64,000 nt of DNA from Bradyrhizobium quebecense (GTDB lineage: Bacteria > Pseudomonadota > Alphaproteobacteria > Rhizobiales > Xanthobacteraceae), in assembly GCF_013373795.3 (NCBI RefSeq), contig NZ_CP088022.1, positions 6,324,001 through 6,388,000 on the forward strand. Direction: 5' to 3'. Below are positions 48,745 to 59,064 of this stretch, in pieces. The notes beneath the pieces were generated by a model. It saw only the letters and a list, made by a program, of their open reading frames with translations, searched no databases and was not told the DNA's origin. The translations under genes and the position numbers were made by a program. The number at the start of each line of letters is the position of its first letter. Within the stretch, counting starts at the first letter, position 1.

Positions 48745-49479
48745 TTAGTCCTCTGGAACCGGCGCGAATCCTTCGAGCAACCCCGAGTATCTTTTCGCCA
48801 CCGGCGAAGCGTAGGCGCCACGGCGTGAGGTCGTGAGCTTGAGGCCGGCGAGTGCTTCCGCCTGCTTCACCGCGGCGGCCACGCCGTCCACCACCGGCAC
48901 GCCGAACTGCACCGAGAGTTCACGGGCGAGATCGGCCATGCCGGCGCAGCCGAGCACGATGGCGTCGGCGCCCTTTTCCAGCGCGCGGGCGATCTCCGCC
49001 TCTAGCTTTGGCCTGGCGCCCGACCCCGGCTTCTCCAGATCGAGCACAGCGACGTCGCAGGCGGTGACCGTTGCGCGGTCAGCAAAGCCGTAGCGGCGGA
49101 CCAGTTCCTCGAGCGGCACGATCGAGCGCGGCAGCGTGGTGACGATGCCGATGCGCTTTGCGATCTGTCCGGCCGTAACCAGCGCCGCCTCGCAGATGCC
49201 GACCACCGGGTAACGCGCCGCCGACCGCGCGGCGTCGAGCCCGGTGTCGTCGAAGCAGGCGATGATGCCGGCATCGGCGCCCGGCGTCTTCAGCAGTGCC
49301 TCGATCAGCCCGGGAACGGCGAACGCCTCGTCGTAGAAGCCTTCGATCGAGGCGGGTCCCATCGACGATGTGACGGCCACGATCTCGGTACCATCAGCGG
49401 CAACCGCCCGCGCGGCGGTCGCGATCGTCGCGGTCATCGACGCGGAGGTGTTGGGATTGACGATCAGGATTTTGGTCAT
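48745..49479 (-). CDS. Aspartate/glutamate/hydantoin racemase family protein
   Basis: 244 residues. MTKILIVNPNTSASMT is the typical hydantoin/Asp-Glu racemase start; the two catalytic cysteines lie in IIACFDDTGL (Cys75) and IVLGCAGMADLA (about Cys186). The enzyme racemises or isomerises an amino acid, hydantoin or maleate-like substrate without cofactor. It stands alone on the minus strand behind a perfect 30-bp palindrome. D-amino-acid formation would fit the DAAO-like gene 5 kb away, which is only suggestive. Confidence 0.88.
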   Translation of the reverse strand: MTKILIVNPNTSASMTATIATAARAVAADGTEIVAVTSSMGPASIEGFYDEAFAVPGLIEALLKTPGADAGIIACFDDTGLDAARSAARYPVVGICEAALVTAGQIAKRIGIVTTLPRSIVPLEELVRRYGFADRATVTACDVAVLDLEKPGSGARPKLEAEIARALEKGADAIVLGCAGMADLARELSVQFGVPVVDGVAAAVKQAEALAGLKLTTSRRGAYASPVAKRYSGLLEGFAPVPED

Positions 49480-49512
49480 GAGCCGAGACTAGCATCCCTT
49501 TCGCGGTCAAGC

Positions 49513-49586
49513 GTAGCCCGGATGAGCGAAGCGACATCCGGGATCGATCTGCAGACCCCGGATGTCGCTTCGCTCATCCGGGCTAC
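49513..49586. repeat. Long perfect palindrome (family F)
   Basis: Two perfectly complementary 30-bp arms (49513-49542 and 49557-49586; each contains GTAGCCCGGATGAGCGAAGC) around a 14-bp spacer. It sits between two minus-strand genes and would form a very stable RNA hairpin. Confidence 0.92.
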
Positions 49587-49590
49587 ACAC

Positions 49591-50271
49591 CTACGAATGC
49601 TTCGCGACCCAGGCCGCGAAGCCATCGAGCACCTCGGCCATCACCTCGCGGTCGTTGCGGCCGGAGCGCTTCAGGACATGGAAGGAGTGATCCGCCTCCT
49701 GCACCAACTGCAGCGTGGCACGCGCGCCCAGCGCCTTCACCACCGGTTCGAGCAGATCGAGCTCCGCCAGCGCATCGCGCGTGCCCTGCAGGAACAGCAT
49801 CGGGACCTTGACCTCGGCGAGGTGCTTGGCGCGCTCGCTCGACGGCTTGCCGGCGGGATGCAGGGGAAAGCCGAGGAACACCAGCCCGCGCACGCCGGCG
49901 AGCGGCGCTTTGGCCTGCGCCTGCGAGGTCATGCGTCCGCCGAACGACTTGCCGCCGGCGAACAGCGGCAGTTCGCCGCAACGGCGCGCAGCCTCCGCGA
50001 CCGCGGCACGGACCGTCGCCTGCGCGACGGCGGGCGGATCGGGCCGCTTGCTGCCTTTCTCCATGTAGGGAAATTGATAGCGCAAGGTCGCGATGCCGCG
50101 CTCGGCGAGGCCGACCGCAATCGTCTCCATCGACGGATGCGTCATGCCGGCGCCGGCGCCGTGCGCAAACACATAGGCGCTACGGGCCTGCGCCGGGCGC
50201 AGCAGCAGAGCGGACACCGCGCTGTCGTCCGAGACCGTGATCGTGAGCGGTTGTGCGCCTGTCGCGTTCAA
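49591..50271 (-). CDS. Alpha/beta hydrolase (KANL3/Tex30-like)
   Basis: 226 residues. [20 protein letters not shown] near the N-terminus, the nucleophile elbow [11 protein letters not shown] (Ser about residue 110), the acid strand [14 protein letters not shown] and the His in [14 protein letters not shown] complete the triad. These small cytosolic hydrolases are often annotated as dienelactone-hydrolase-like, but the substrate is unknown. Stop lies five bases from palindrome F. Confidence 0.85.
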   Translation of the reverse strand: MNATGAQPLTITVSDDSAVSALLLRPAQARSAYVFAHGAGAGMTHPSMETIAVGLAERGIATLRYQFPYMEKGSKRPDPPAVAQATVRAAVAEAARRCGELPLFAGGKSFGGRMTSQAQAKAPLAGVRGLVFLGFPLHPAGKPSSERAKHLAEVKVPMLFLQGTRDALAELDLLEPVVKALGARATLQLVQEADHSFHVLKRSGRNDREVMAEVLDGFAAWVAKHS

Positions 50272-50530
50272 GATGACATCTCGAAGAATTGTGCTCCGTC
50301 ATTTCTAGCCATAGGCAGCCATGCGCGCAAATGCCGCCGGGGAGAGCACGCCGCAAGTGAACTGGCTCACAGCCAATCGAAATTTCCTTTGCAACATTTC
50401 CGTTGGTAGACCCAGCGCCGCTACTGTAGGATGGCGCACAGCGCATCACACGCTTAACGCGAACCTGTTTCGGCGATTTTTAATATCTCATCAATATGAC
50501 GCGCGGGTACCGCGAAATGGGGGATGGGGC

Positions 50531-52366
50531 ATGCCTCGCAAGACGATCTTCTTCATCGGGCTGCTGATTGTCGCCGGCGTCCTCTACCTCAAGGACGATA
50601 TCGAGACGGTGGCGAGCGGCTTCCGCGTCAAGGTCGTCGACTACCAGCCGCCGGCAAAGACGGTGTGGCTGGATCAGAATGTCAGCGCCGAACGGCTGCG
50701 CTGGTTCTATCATGCCGACCAGGGCACGCGGACTTTCGGCATTCCCCTTGAGTGGTTCATGGCGCTGGAGCAGCCGACGGTCTGGCCGCTGCTCACAGCG
50801 GCACCGCGGCTCAGCGAGACCAATTATCTCGGCCGCTTCGGCTTTATTCCCGACACCGTGATTCCGGGTAGCCCCGATGCACTGCCGATCGGCTTTGCGC
50901 CGAGCGGCCCGATGGCCGACGCCAACGGCGCGCCCTGGCGCAACCCGCATAGCAAAGCCGACATGAACGGGGTCGGGCTGACCTGCTCCGCCTGCCACAC
51001 CGGAAGCTTCAGCTACCGCGGTACCGAGATCGTGATCGACGGCGGGCCCGCCAACACCAATTTGTTCGAATTCCAGAAGAGCGTCGGCGTCTCGCTGCTG
51101 TTGACGCGGTTCTGGCCGGGCCGCTTCTCGCGCTTCGCCGATGAGATCCTCGGCAAGGATGCCAGCCTCGACGAGGGCATGGCGCTGCGCGGCCAGCTCG
51201 ATCTCGTGCTGAAGCAATACGCCAACATCAATTCATTGGAGAACAAGGTCGCCGCCAACAGCGTCGAGGAAGGCTATGCACGGCTCGACGCGCTCAACCG
51301 GATCGGCAACCAGGTGTTCTCGATAGACCTAAACAATCCGAACAACTACGCCTCGCATTCGGCGCCGGTGCATTTCCCGCGGATCTGGAACGCGCCGTGG
51401 TTCAGCTGGGTGCAGTATGACGGCTCGATCATGCAGCCGATGGTGCGCAATGCCGGCGAGGCGCTCGGCGTCAGCGCCGAGCTCAATCTGCTCGACGAGT
51501 CCAGGGGCCTGTTCAAATCGAGCGCGCGGATCGACGTGCTGCACGAGATGGAGCGGATGATCGCCGGCGAGCCGCCCAGCGAGGACAAGGGCTTTGGCGG
51601 CCTGGCGTCGCCGAAATGGCCGGAGAGCATCCTGGGGCAGATCAACATGGATCTCGCGAAGAAGGGCGGCGAACTCTACAAGACGCATTGTCAAGGTTGC
51701 CACGGCCCGGCGATCGACAGCAAGGCGCTGCCCGCGAGCGAAGCCTTTGCGCTGTTCAAGGACAGGAAGCGCTGGATCAAGAACGACGCCGGCCAACCGC
51801 TGCTCGACGTCGAGATGATTCCGATCAGCCATATCGGTACCGACAGTGCGCAGGCCGAGGGCCTTGCGAGCCGCACCGTCGAGACGCCCGCCAATCTGAA
51901 GATCAAGGACGGCGGTTTCGGGCCGGCACTCGGCGAATTGGTCGAGAAGACCGTCGACTACTGGTACGATCAGAACAAGACCCCGCCCGAGGACCGCAAG
52001 CGCATCAACGGCTACCGGCCGAACGAGATCCAGGCGCCACTGGCCTACAAGGTCCGGCCGCTCAACGGCATCTGGGCGACCCCGCCCTATCTGCACAACG
52101 GATCCGTGCCGACCATCTACGCGCTGCTGTCGCCGGTGAAGGATCGTCCGTCGACCTTCTATCTCGGCAACCGGGAGTACGATCCCAAGGATCTCGGCCA
52201 TGTCTGGAAGGACAACATCAAGAACGCCTTCGTGCTCGACACCAGCAAGCGCGGCAACAGCAATTCCGGACACGAATTCTCGAACGAGAAGCGCACCGGC
52301 GTGATCGGGCCGGAGCTGAAGGAAGACGAGCGCCGCGCCCTGATCGAGTTCATCAAGACGCTTTGA
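50531..52366 (+). CDS. Di-haem c-type cytochrome, RoxA/MauG/peroxidase-like
   Basis: 611 residues. An N-terminal uncleaved or cleaved membrane segment (IFFIGLLIVAGVLYL) exports it. Two haem c sites are seen: CSACH (152-156) and CQGCH (387-391). The fold-defining stretches are RLSETNYLGRFGFIPD, LRGQLDLVLKQYANINSLENKVAANS, NAPWFSWVQYDGSIMQPM and LNGIWATPPYLHNGSVPTIYALLSP, the last typical of bacterial di-haem peroxidase/RoxA-type proteins. Size and haem spacing are larger than CcpA. It probably works in the periplasm as a peroxidase or oxygenase; no partner gene is adjacent. Confidence 0.8.
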   Translation: MPRKTIFFIGLLIVAGVLYLKDDIETVASGFRVKVVDYQPPAKTVWLDQNVSAERLRWFYHADQGTRTFGIPLEWFMALEQPTVWPLLTAAPRLSETNYLGRFGFIPDTVIPGSPDALPIGFAPSGPMADANGAPWRNPHSKADMNGVGLTCSACHTGSFSYRGTEIVIDGGPANTNLFEFQKSVGVSLLLTRFWPGRFSRFADEILGKDASLDEGMALRGQLDLVLKQYANINSLENKVAANSVEEGYARLDALNRIGNQVFSIDLNNPNNYASHSAPVHFPRIWNAPWFSWVQYDGSIMQPMVRNAGEALGVSAELNLLDESRGLFKSSARIDVLHEMERMIAGEPPSEDKGFGGLASPKWPESILGQINMDLAKKGGELYKTHCQGCHGPAIDSKALPASEAFALFKDRKRWIKNDAGQPLLDVEMIPISHIGTDSAQAEGLASRTVETPANLKIKDGGFGPALGELVEKTVDYWYDQNKTPPEDRKRINGYRPNEIQAPLAYKVRPLNGIWATPPYLHNGSVPTIYALLSPVKDRPSTFYLGNREYDPKDLGHVWKDNIKNAFVLDTSKRGNSNSGHEFSNEKRTGVIGPELKEDERRALIEFIKTL

Positions 52367-52381
52367 GCTTCGGCCTGCTCC

Positions 52382-53851
52382 TCATGCCGTCGGCACGCTG
52401 AGCGGCACGCTCTGGGCGTGGTGGAACAAATCATCGGGATCATATTGCTGCTTCACCGCGACCAGGCGGGCGAGGTTGTCGCCCCAATAGGCTGACGCAT
52501 AGTCGTCGAGGTCGAGGTCGCAATAATTGACGTAGGACGCGCCCGGCATGAAAGGGCGCATCGCCGCATAGACCCTTGCGACGTCAGCGAGATGCGCCGC
52601 GGTATCGGCGGATCGGCTCCAGCTCGAGAAATACTGGATACAGTACTGCGTGCCGGCGCGGCGCGGGAATGCAGTTGCGTCGGCGGAAACATCGGCGATC
52701 CGACCGCCATAGGAATCGCACAGCAGCACGATGCCGCCCGGCACGATCGGCGCGACCGCCGCCATCATGGCTTCGATGCCGTCGGAGGCGAGCGGCGTCA
52801 GCACATAGTCCGACTTCGCCTTCATCAGCACCGACTCGTAGGCAAGCGGTCCGGCAAAGTGCTTGACCGCATCGAGGAAGGCGAGCGATTGCACCGACAG
52901 CGCCGATGACGGTGGCCGCACCGCCGTCAATCGCCGGAGTTCGCTGCGCAGCTCGCTCTCGCTGCCGACCGACTGGCCAATGCAGCGCATCGTGATCAGG
53001 CCGTGGCCGGCCGGGCCGACCTTCATGATCGAGGTGATGTTCGACGGCGCATTCGGCGCCCAGTCCTGCCAGGCGGCGAACAATTGCGCGGCGTGGGCCT
53101 GCGACAGTTTCCAGGAGACACCGAACACCCGCGTCGTCTTCAAGGGAAACACCTCGATCTTGAACTCGGTCGCGATGCCGAAGCTGCCACCACCACCGCC
53201 GCGGCAGGCCCACCAGAGGTCCGGCTCCGATGTCGCATTGGCCTGCAGCACACGCGCCTGGGCGTCGACGACATTCGCCTGCAGCAGGCCGTCGCAGGTC
53301 AGTCCATGCGAGCGCGCGAGCAGGCCGTGGCCGCCGCCGGTGAGATGGCCGGAGATGCCGACGGTCGGGCAACTCCCTGCCTGCAGTGCGAGGCCCTGGG
53401 CGGCCAACGCGGAATAGAGCGCGTACAGCGATACGCCGGAGCCTGCCGTGACCAGGTTCGAGGCCTTGTCGACCACAACCTGCTGCAATCCGCGCACGTC
53501 AATCGCAACCCCGGACGATTGCGACAGGCCTTCATAGGAATGCCCGCCGCAGCGAACGGCGAAGCTCAATCCGTTGCTGCGCACCCAGTCGACCATCACG
53601 GCAACCGCGTGCTCGGTCCTGCAGACCGCACGCAGCGCCGGCGCCAATTGCTTGCGCTTGCTCGCGGCAGGCAGGTAATCCGCATAGTGCGCGTCCTGCG
53701 GCCGCAGGAACTGAACGTCGGTCACCGGCAGGTTCGGCAATGGCGGCAGCGGTGCCACGGCCTCCGCCGGCGGCGCGGCGATCTCGGCGTCGGCGGCGGT
53801 AACCAGCGCATCGGAAGGCAAGAACTCGTCGACGCGAAGCGGATGTTCCAT
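52382..53851 (-). CDS. BBE-like FAD-linked oxidase (bicovalent flavin)
   Basis: 489 residues of the berberine-bridge-enzyme/PCMH family. FAD-binding segments RCGGHSYEGLSQSSGVAIDVRGL and SGHLTGGGHGLLARSHGL are clear. His104 (GGHSYE) and Cys161 (GSCPTVG) match the two positions that bind FAD covalently in BBE enzymes. The C-terminal BBE motif YVNYCDLDLDDYASAYWGDNLARL and KQQYDPDDLFHHAQS is intact. It starts 10 bp after the DAAO-like gene, with GAGGG before ATG at 53851, so both flavin oxidases are co-expressed. The substrate (alcohol, sugar or aromatic) is unknown. Confidence 0.9.
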   Translation of the reverse strand: MEHPLRVDEFLPSDALVTAADAEIAAPPAEAVAPLPPLPNLPVTDVQFLRPQDAHYADYLPAASKRKQLAPALRAVCRTEHAVAVMVDWVRSNGLSFAVRCGGHSYEGLSQSSGVAIDVRGLQQVVVDKASNLVTAGSGVSLYALYSALAAQGLALQAGSCPTVGISGHLTGGGHGLLARSHGLTCDGLLQANVVDAQARVLQANATSEPDLWWACRGGGGGSFGIATEFKIEVFPLKTTRVFGVSWKLSQAHAAQLFAAWQDWAPNAPSNITSIMKVGPAGHGLITMRCIGQSVGSESELRSELRRLTAVRPPSSALSVQSLAFLDAVKHFAGPLAYESVLMKAKSDYVLTPLASDGIEAMMAAVAPIVPGGIVLLCDSYGGRIADVSADATAFPRRAGTQYCIQYFSSWSRSADTAAHLADVARVYAAMRPFMPGASYVNYCDLDLDDYASAYWGDNLARLVAVKQQYDPDDLFHHAQSVPLSVPTA

Positions 53852-53860
53852 GGCGAACCC

Positions 53861-54949
53861 TCAGACCTCGGGAATTGCCGGGTTGACGATCGGCGCGTGG
53901 ACGGGGTTGTGGATATGGATGTCGGGCAGCGGCTTCGCCGGTGCCTTGCCGAACAGCGAGGCGATGTGATCGACGAGGCCCTGGCACACCGCCTTGTCCG
54001 GGGTCTCGTCGTTGACGCCGGGCTCGAAGGTGCCGCCGATCACGACGTGGTCGCTGCGCGGGAACAGGTAGCCGTTCTGGCCGTAGAGATATTGCAGCGC
54101 CGGCTGCGGCCGCAGCAGCGCAAGCTGTCCCTTGATCGGCATCATTTTGGTGTCGCTCCACAGCGTCATCGATCCGAGCCCGGTGCAGTTGACGACGATC
54201 GGCTGCGGCACGCTGGCCAGGATATCGGACCGGTTGACGAACCGCTTCGACACGAAGCTGACGCCGCGCTGGTCGAGGTCAGCCTTCAGCCTGGCGAGCA
54301 GGACCGGCGGCTCAATCAGCAGGGTCTGGTAGACGAAGCCGGGCTTGGTGTGGTGCGCGAACGGCAAGCGCTGCAGCGGCTGCCGCGGCGGGATCAGGCC
54401 GGGCGCGAGTTGCAGCACGATGTCGAGATTGTGCGCGCGCGTCGCGGTGTAGTTCGGCCGCTCGAACACGCCGAACCCCTGCCCGATCCGATCCTTGAAC
54501 GCACGATAGGCGCTCTTGATGATGTCGGTGAGCTCGCGCTCCTTGCCGGCGAATTCCACCACCGAGACGGCCCACTGGCCGCCGGCCTTGGCGGAGGTGG
54601 TCTCGAGCGGCGCGCGATCGGAATAGACCGTGACCTTGAGCCCGAGATCGAGCAGCAACGTCGCGGCGGTCAGGCCCATCACGCCGGCGCCGAGCACGGC
54701 GGCTTCGGTAACCCCACGGCTTGCGGCCAGATGATCCCTGACGATGTCGCGGACCTTCGCGGCGCAGCCAAAACTCAGCGTGATGCCGGCGCCGCCATGC
54801 CCGTAATTGTGCACGATGAAGCTCTGCGAGATGGTTTCGGCATCGAGCCGGTACGATCCGTTGCGATAAGGCCGCACGCCGGCAATGCAGGCGCCGGGCT
54901 GATTGGGATCGAAGGCGAAATCTGGCGTCGGCAGGTTCGGCGTGGCCAT
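53861..54949 (-). CDS. D-amino-acid oxidase-like flavoprotein with circularly permuted motifs
   Basis: 362 residues from ATG at 54949 (GAGG upstream; the frame extends back to 54991). The order of DAAO motifs is rotated. The motifs that normally end DAAO come first: GVRPYRNGSYRLDAE (residues 24-38, Arg26 matching the substrate-binding Arg283 of pig DAAO) and VHNYGHGGAGITLSFGCA (46-63). The FAD Rossmann motif VLGAGVMGLTAA follows at 85-96. NCTGLGS and YLFPRSDHVVIGGTFEPG come late, and the protein ends about 50 residues on with no second RPxR/NYGHGG copy. Catalysis would be oxidative deamination of D-amino acids. It is coupled to the BBE-like gene. Confidence 0.82.
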   Translation of the reverse strand: MATPNLPTPDFAFDPNQPGACIAGVRPYRNGSYRLDAETISQSFIVHNYGHGGAGITLSFGCAAKVRDIVRDHLAASRGVTEAAVLGAGVMGLTAATLLLDLGLKVTVYSDRAPLETTSAKAGGQWAVSVVEFAGKERELTDIIKSAYRAFKDRIGQGFGVFERPNYTATRAHNLDIVLQLAPGLIPPRQPLQRLPFAHHTKPGFVYQTLLIEPPVLLARLKADLDQRGVSFVSKRFVNRSDILASVPQPIVVNCTGLGSMTLWSDTKMMPIKGQLALLRPQPALQYLYGQNGYLFPRSDHVVIGGTFEPGVNDETPDKAVCQGLVDHIASLFGKAPAKPLPDIHIHNPVHAPIVNPAIPEV

Positions 54950-55146
54950 GGCAAACCTCGCAATCCCTGTGCCGCGAGCGCGGTACATCAATTATCTAGA
55001 GTTGCTTCATCGTATCATACATCTCCGATGGACGTGTGACCGGCTTCACAAAAGCGCCATCACGGACGCGTCGGCATGTGGCCGGCACGTCCGTCCTGCA
55101 AGGGTCAAAATGGATGTTCGTCGGGCGGGATCCGTAACGCCTGCTC

Positions 55147-56691
<1,545 letters not shown>

Positions 56692-57012
56692 CAGTCCCTC
56701 CGTTACCTGCTGCAAATCTCGTCGTCGGCGACACCAGCCATGATGCGCCCGACAGGCATCGAAAGCCAATGCCTATCGGCAAAGTCTTGCACACCGGCGA
56801 ACGAAAAGACGCGTCAAAACGGGATCGGCATGCGCGCCGCGCGGGGAATTGAGGGCTTACCTTATCCGTCATGATAACAACAACTTATAGGTCTACACCG
56901 CGGCTCGCGCTGCGCGAGATGCGGCTGCTTTCTCCGCCCCGTCATCGCGTGCTAGATCAGCATCGACTGGCGCAAGGGCGCTGCCGACACTGAACGAACC
57001 AAGGGCCAAACC
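56692..57012. other. 321-bp divergent promoter region
   Basis: No gene. It holds the promoter regions of aspA (minus) and the hypothetical gene at 57013 (plus), including an AT-rich stretch at 56870-56895, and a degenerate family A repeat at about 56768-56835. Confidence 0.5.
56768..56835. repeat. Degenerate family A repeat (inverted)
   Basis: CACCGGCGAACGAAAAGACG and CGTCAAAACGGGATCGGC follow the same order as CACCGGTTCGCGTGAAGAAA..ACGTCAAA in copy 1, with several mismatches and no closing stem. Confidence 0.45.
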
Positions 57013-57726
57013 GTGTCCAACAACAACGAAGCGTTAGCCATCAAATTCCGCTGCCCAGCGGAGCTCGAGGGCAAGATTCCAGCGCCGGTGCCCGCGTCAT
57101 TGGGCCTTCCCGGATGGCTCAAGGCGATGCCGACGCAGGCCTTCAATGCGATGAGCAATCGCGAGGAGGATACCGTCAAGCGCTGCCCGCCATTCGTTGA
57201 TGCGATGACATCGGGTTTCCTGATGCCGCTGGTCTGCGACCTCAAGATCGAGAATGGCGAGATCACATGGGACAACGACCTGCCGTCCGGCGGCGTGCTC
57301 GAATTCCCGCGCTCGCCGGTCGGATTCCACGACGAAAGCCAGGTGATCGGCTCGCCGCTGTTCGAACAGGACCGCTTCCTCATCAAGTTCGTCAATCTGT
57401 GGACCATCGAGGCGCCGGCGGGCTACTCGCTGTTCTTCACGCATCCGGTCAATCGGTTCGACCTGCCGTTCACCACACTGACCGGCATAGTCGATTGCGA
57501 TCAGTTTCACGACAGCTGGATTCACTTCCCGGCGCGCTGGCACGACACCAATTTCAGCGGCACCTTGCCCAAGGGCACGCCGGTTGCGCAATGCTTCCCG
57601 ATGAAGCGCGAAAACTGGGTCGCCCAGACCGCGGCGATGACACCGGATGAAACGTCGCGCGCACAGGAACTGTCCAACAGGATGGCCCGCGAGCCTGGAC
57701 TCTATCGCCGCCAGTTTCGGACGTAG
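57013..57726 (+). CDS. Hypothetical protein, DUF6065-like
   Basis: 237 residues, GTG start at 57013 with AAGG upstream. No signal peptide or membrane segment. Conserved-looking blocks are PGWLKAMP, TVKRCPPFVDAMTSGFLMPL, KFVNLWTIEAPAGYSLFFTHPVNR, GIVDCDQFHDSWIHFPA and GTPVAQCFPMKRENW. This block pattern resembles an uncharacterised family (DUF6065, found in phages and bacteria) from memory only. No catalytic motif is known. It lies alone between aspA and a family D repeat. Confidence 0.6.
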   Translation: MSNNNEALAIKFRCPAELEGKIPAPVPASLGLPGWLKAMPTQAFNAMSNREEDTVKRCPPFVDAMTSGFLMPLVCDLKIENGEITWDNDLPSGGVLEFPRSPVGFHDESQVIGSPLFEQDRFLIKFVNLWTIEAPAGYSLFFTHPVNRFDLPFTTLTGIVDCDQFHDSWIHFPARWHDTNFSGTLPKGTPVAQCFPMKRENWVAQTAAMTPDETSRAQELSNRMAREPGLYRRQFRT

Positions 57727-57792
57727 ATCGGGCGCAAGAGACGGCGTTCGGCGCGGCTTCCTCCATTCGTAGTCCCCGCTACGCTGGTGCCC

Positions 57793-57897
57793 CGTCATCC
57801 TGAGGAGCCGCAAAGCGGCGTCTCGAAGGATCGACGGCCACCAGCGGGGCCGTGCATCCTTCGAGGCTCGCTCCGCTCGCACCTCAGGATGACGGGG
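57793..57897. repeat. Palindromic repeat family D, full copy
   Basis: CGTCATCCTGAGGAGCCGCA..GTCTCGAAGGATCGACGG and GCATCCTTCGAGGCTCGCTC..ACCTCAGGATGACGGGG. It lies between convergent genes. Confidence 0.9.
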
Positions 57898-57992
57898 TGA
57901 GCTTTTGATTCAACGGTCAAACAGCAGAGTCGGTGTCATCAGGATAAGGTTGCGGCTTCGCAGTCTCGCGACATGATTTGCCCGAGCTTTGC

Positions 57993-58841
57993 CTAGCTCA
58001 GAAATTTCGCAACCGCGCTCGGACGGAAGAAGAAGCGGCCGTGCGATGCCATGGCCAGCGCGGACGCCGTGCGGCCGATCATTTGCGGCCGGCCGCGCAA
58101 CGCCAGACGCAGATTGGCTTCGCCGGCGGCGCGGTCGCCCATCTCCAGAAGACAGGCGGAGAAGCTGGTCCGCGTCAGGGGATCGTCGGGGCGCTGCGCC
58201 AGCACCTGACGGTAGAGATCCGCCGCAGCCGCGTATTCACCATCGAGTAGCAGCACGCGCGCGAGCGCGGCCAGGATATCGGGATGCCCCGGCGCCACGG
58301 TGCGCAGCTTCTCCAGAATCTCCCGCGCGCGGCCGCGCTCATTGCGATGGGGCAGGATCTGCGCGAGCAGGAGCTGCAATTCGAGGCTCGCGGGCGCGAG
58401 AGCAAGCGCGCTATCGATGACGGCAACCGCCTCGTCAAAGCGGCCGGCCGCGGCCAATTGCCCAGCCAGCTCCTGAAATGCGGGAAGGAACGGCGGCCGC
58501 CGCGCGATGGTTCGCCGCAACAGATCGATCGCCTCGCTGCGGCGACCGGCGCCGCCGAGCGCCGCGCTGAGCAGGGTTTCGAGGCCGGGATCCTCGACGC
58601 GGCGCGTGGCGCGCTCGAGCGGCGCGATCGCCTCCTCGTTGCGCCTCTGGGCCATCAGCGCCCGTGCCAGGATCGAGGCCGCGCCGACATCGGTCCGGTT
58701 TGCCTTCAACACCTCCGCCGCCAGCCGCTCGGCTTCGACGACTTGCCCCATCTGCAACGCGACCATGGCACGTTGCAGAGCCGGGAGTGGGCTGGGCCCG
58801 CGATGGGAAGGAGGCGGAGGTTTCGGCATGCGGCCCGTCAT
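57993..58841 (-). CDS. Tetratricopeptide-repeat protein
   Basis: 282 residues from ATG at 58841; ATG at 58829 or earlier in-frame starts are possible and none has a clear ribosome site. At least five TPR-like units are visible, for example RAMVALQMGQVVEAERLAAEVLKANRTD, PAFQELAGQLAAAGRFDEAVAVIDSALALAP and ILAALARVLLLDGEYAAAADLYRQVLAQRPDD. There is no signal peptide. TPR arrays mediate protein contacts; the partner is unknown. It is divergent from the GT87 gene. Confidence 0.78.
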   Translation of the reverse strand: MTGRMPKPPPPSHRGPSPLPALQRAMVALQMGQVVEAERLAAEVLKANRTDVGAASILARALMAQRRNEEAIAPLERATRRVEDPGLETLLSAALGGAGRRSEAIDLLRRTIARRPPFLPAFQELAGQLAAAGRFDEAVAVIDSALALAPASLELQLLLAQILPHRNERGRAREILEKLRTVAPGHPDILAALARVLLLDGEYAAAADLYRQVLAQRPDDPLTRTSFSACLLEMGDRAAGEANLRLALRGRPQMIGRTASALAMASHGRFFFRPSAVAKFLS

Positions 58842-59064
58842 GAGATGGTTTTCCCAGCCGTTATCACTGCCGCCGACAGAGCTCCAGCGAAAGTCGCCGC
58901 CGGGCACCAAGATACCGCCCGGTTCCGGCAACGCCCGCACGGGCCGATGTGATACGTCCCGGCGGCTATCGGGCGACAGGCGCTGAACTACGCTCTCCCA
59001 CCCGATTTTTCGACTGCTTAACCTATTCGGCCTAGCCTGAACTGCCGAAACAGGGCCCGGCTTG

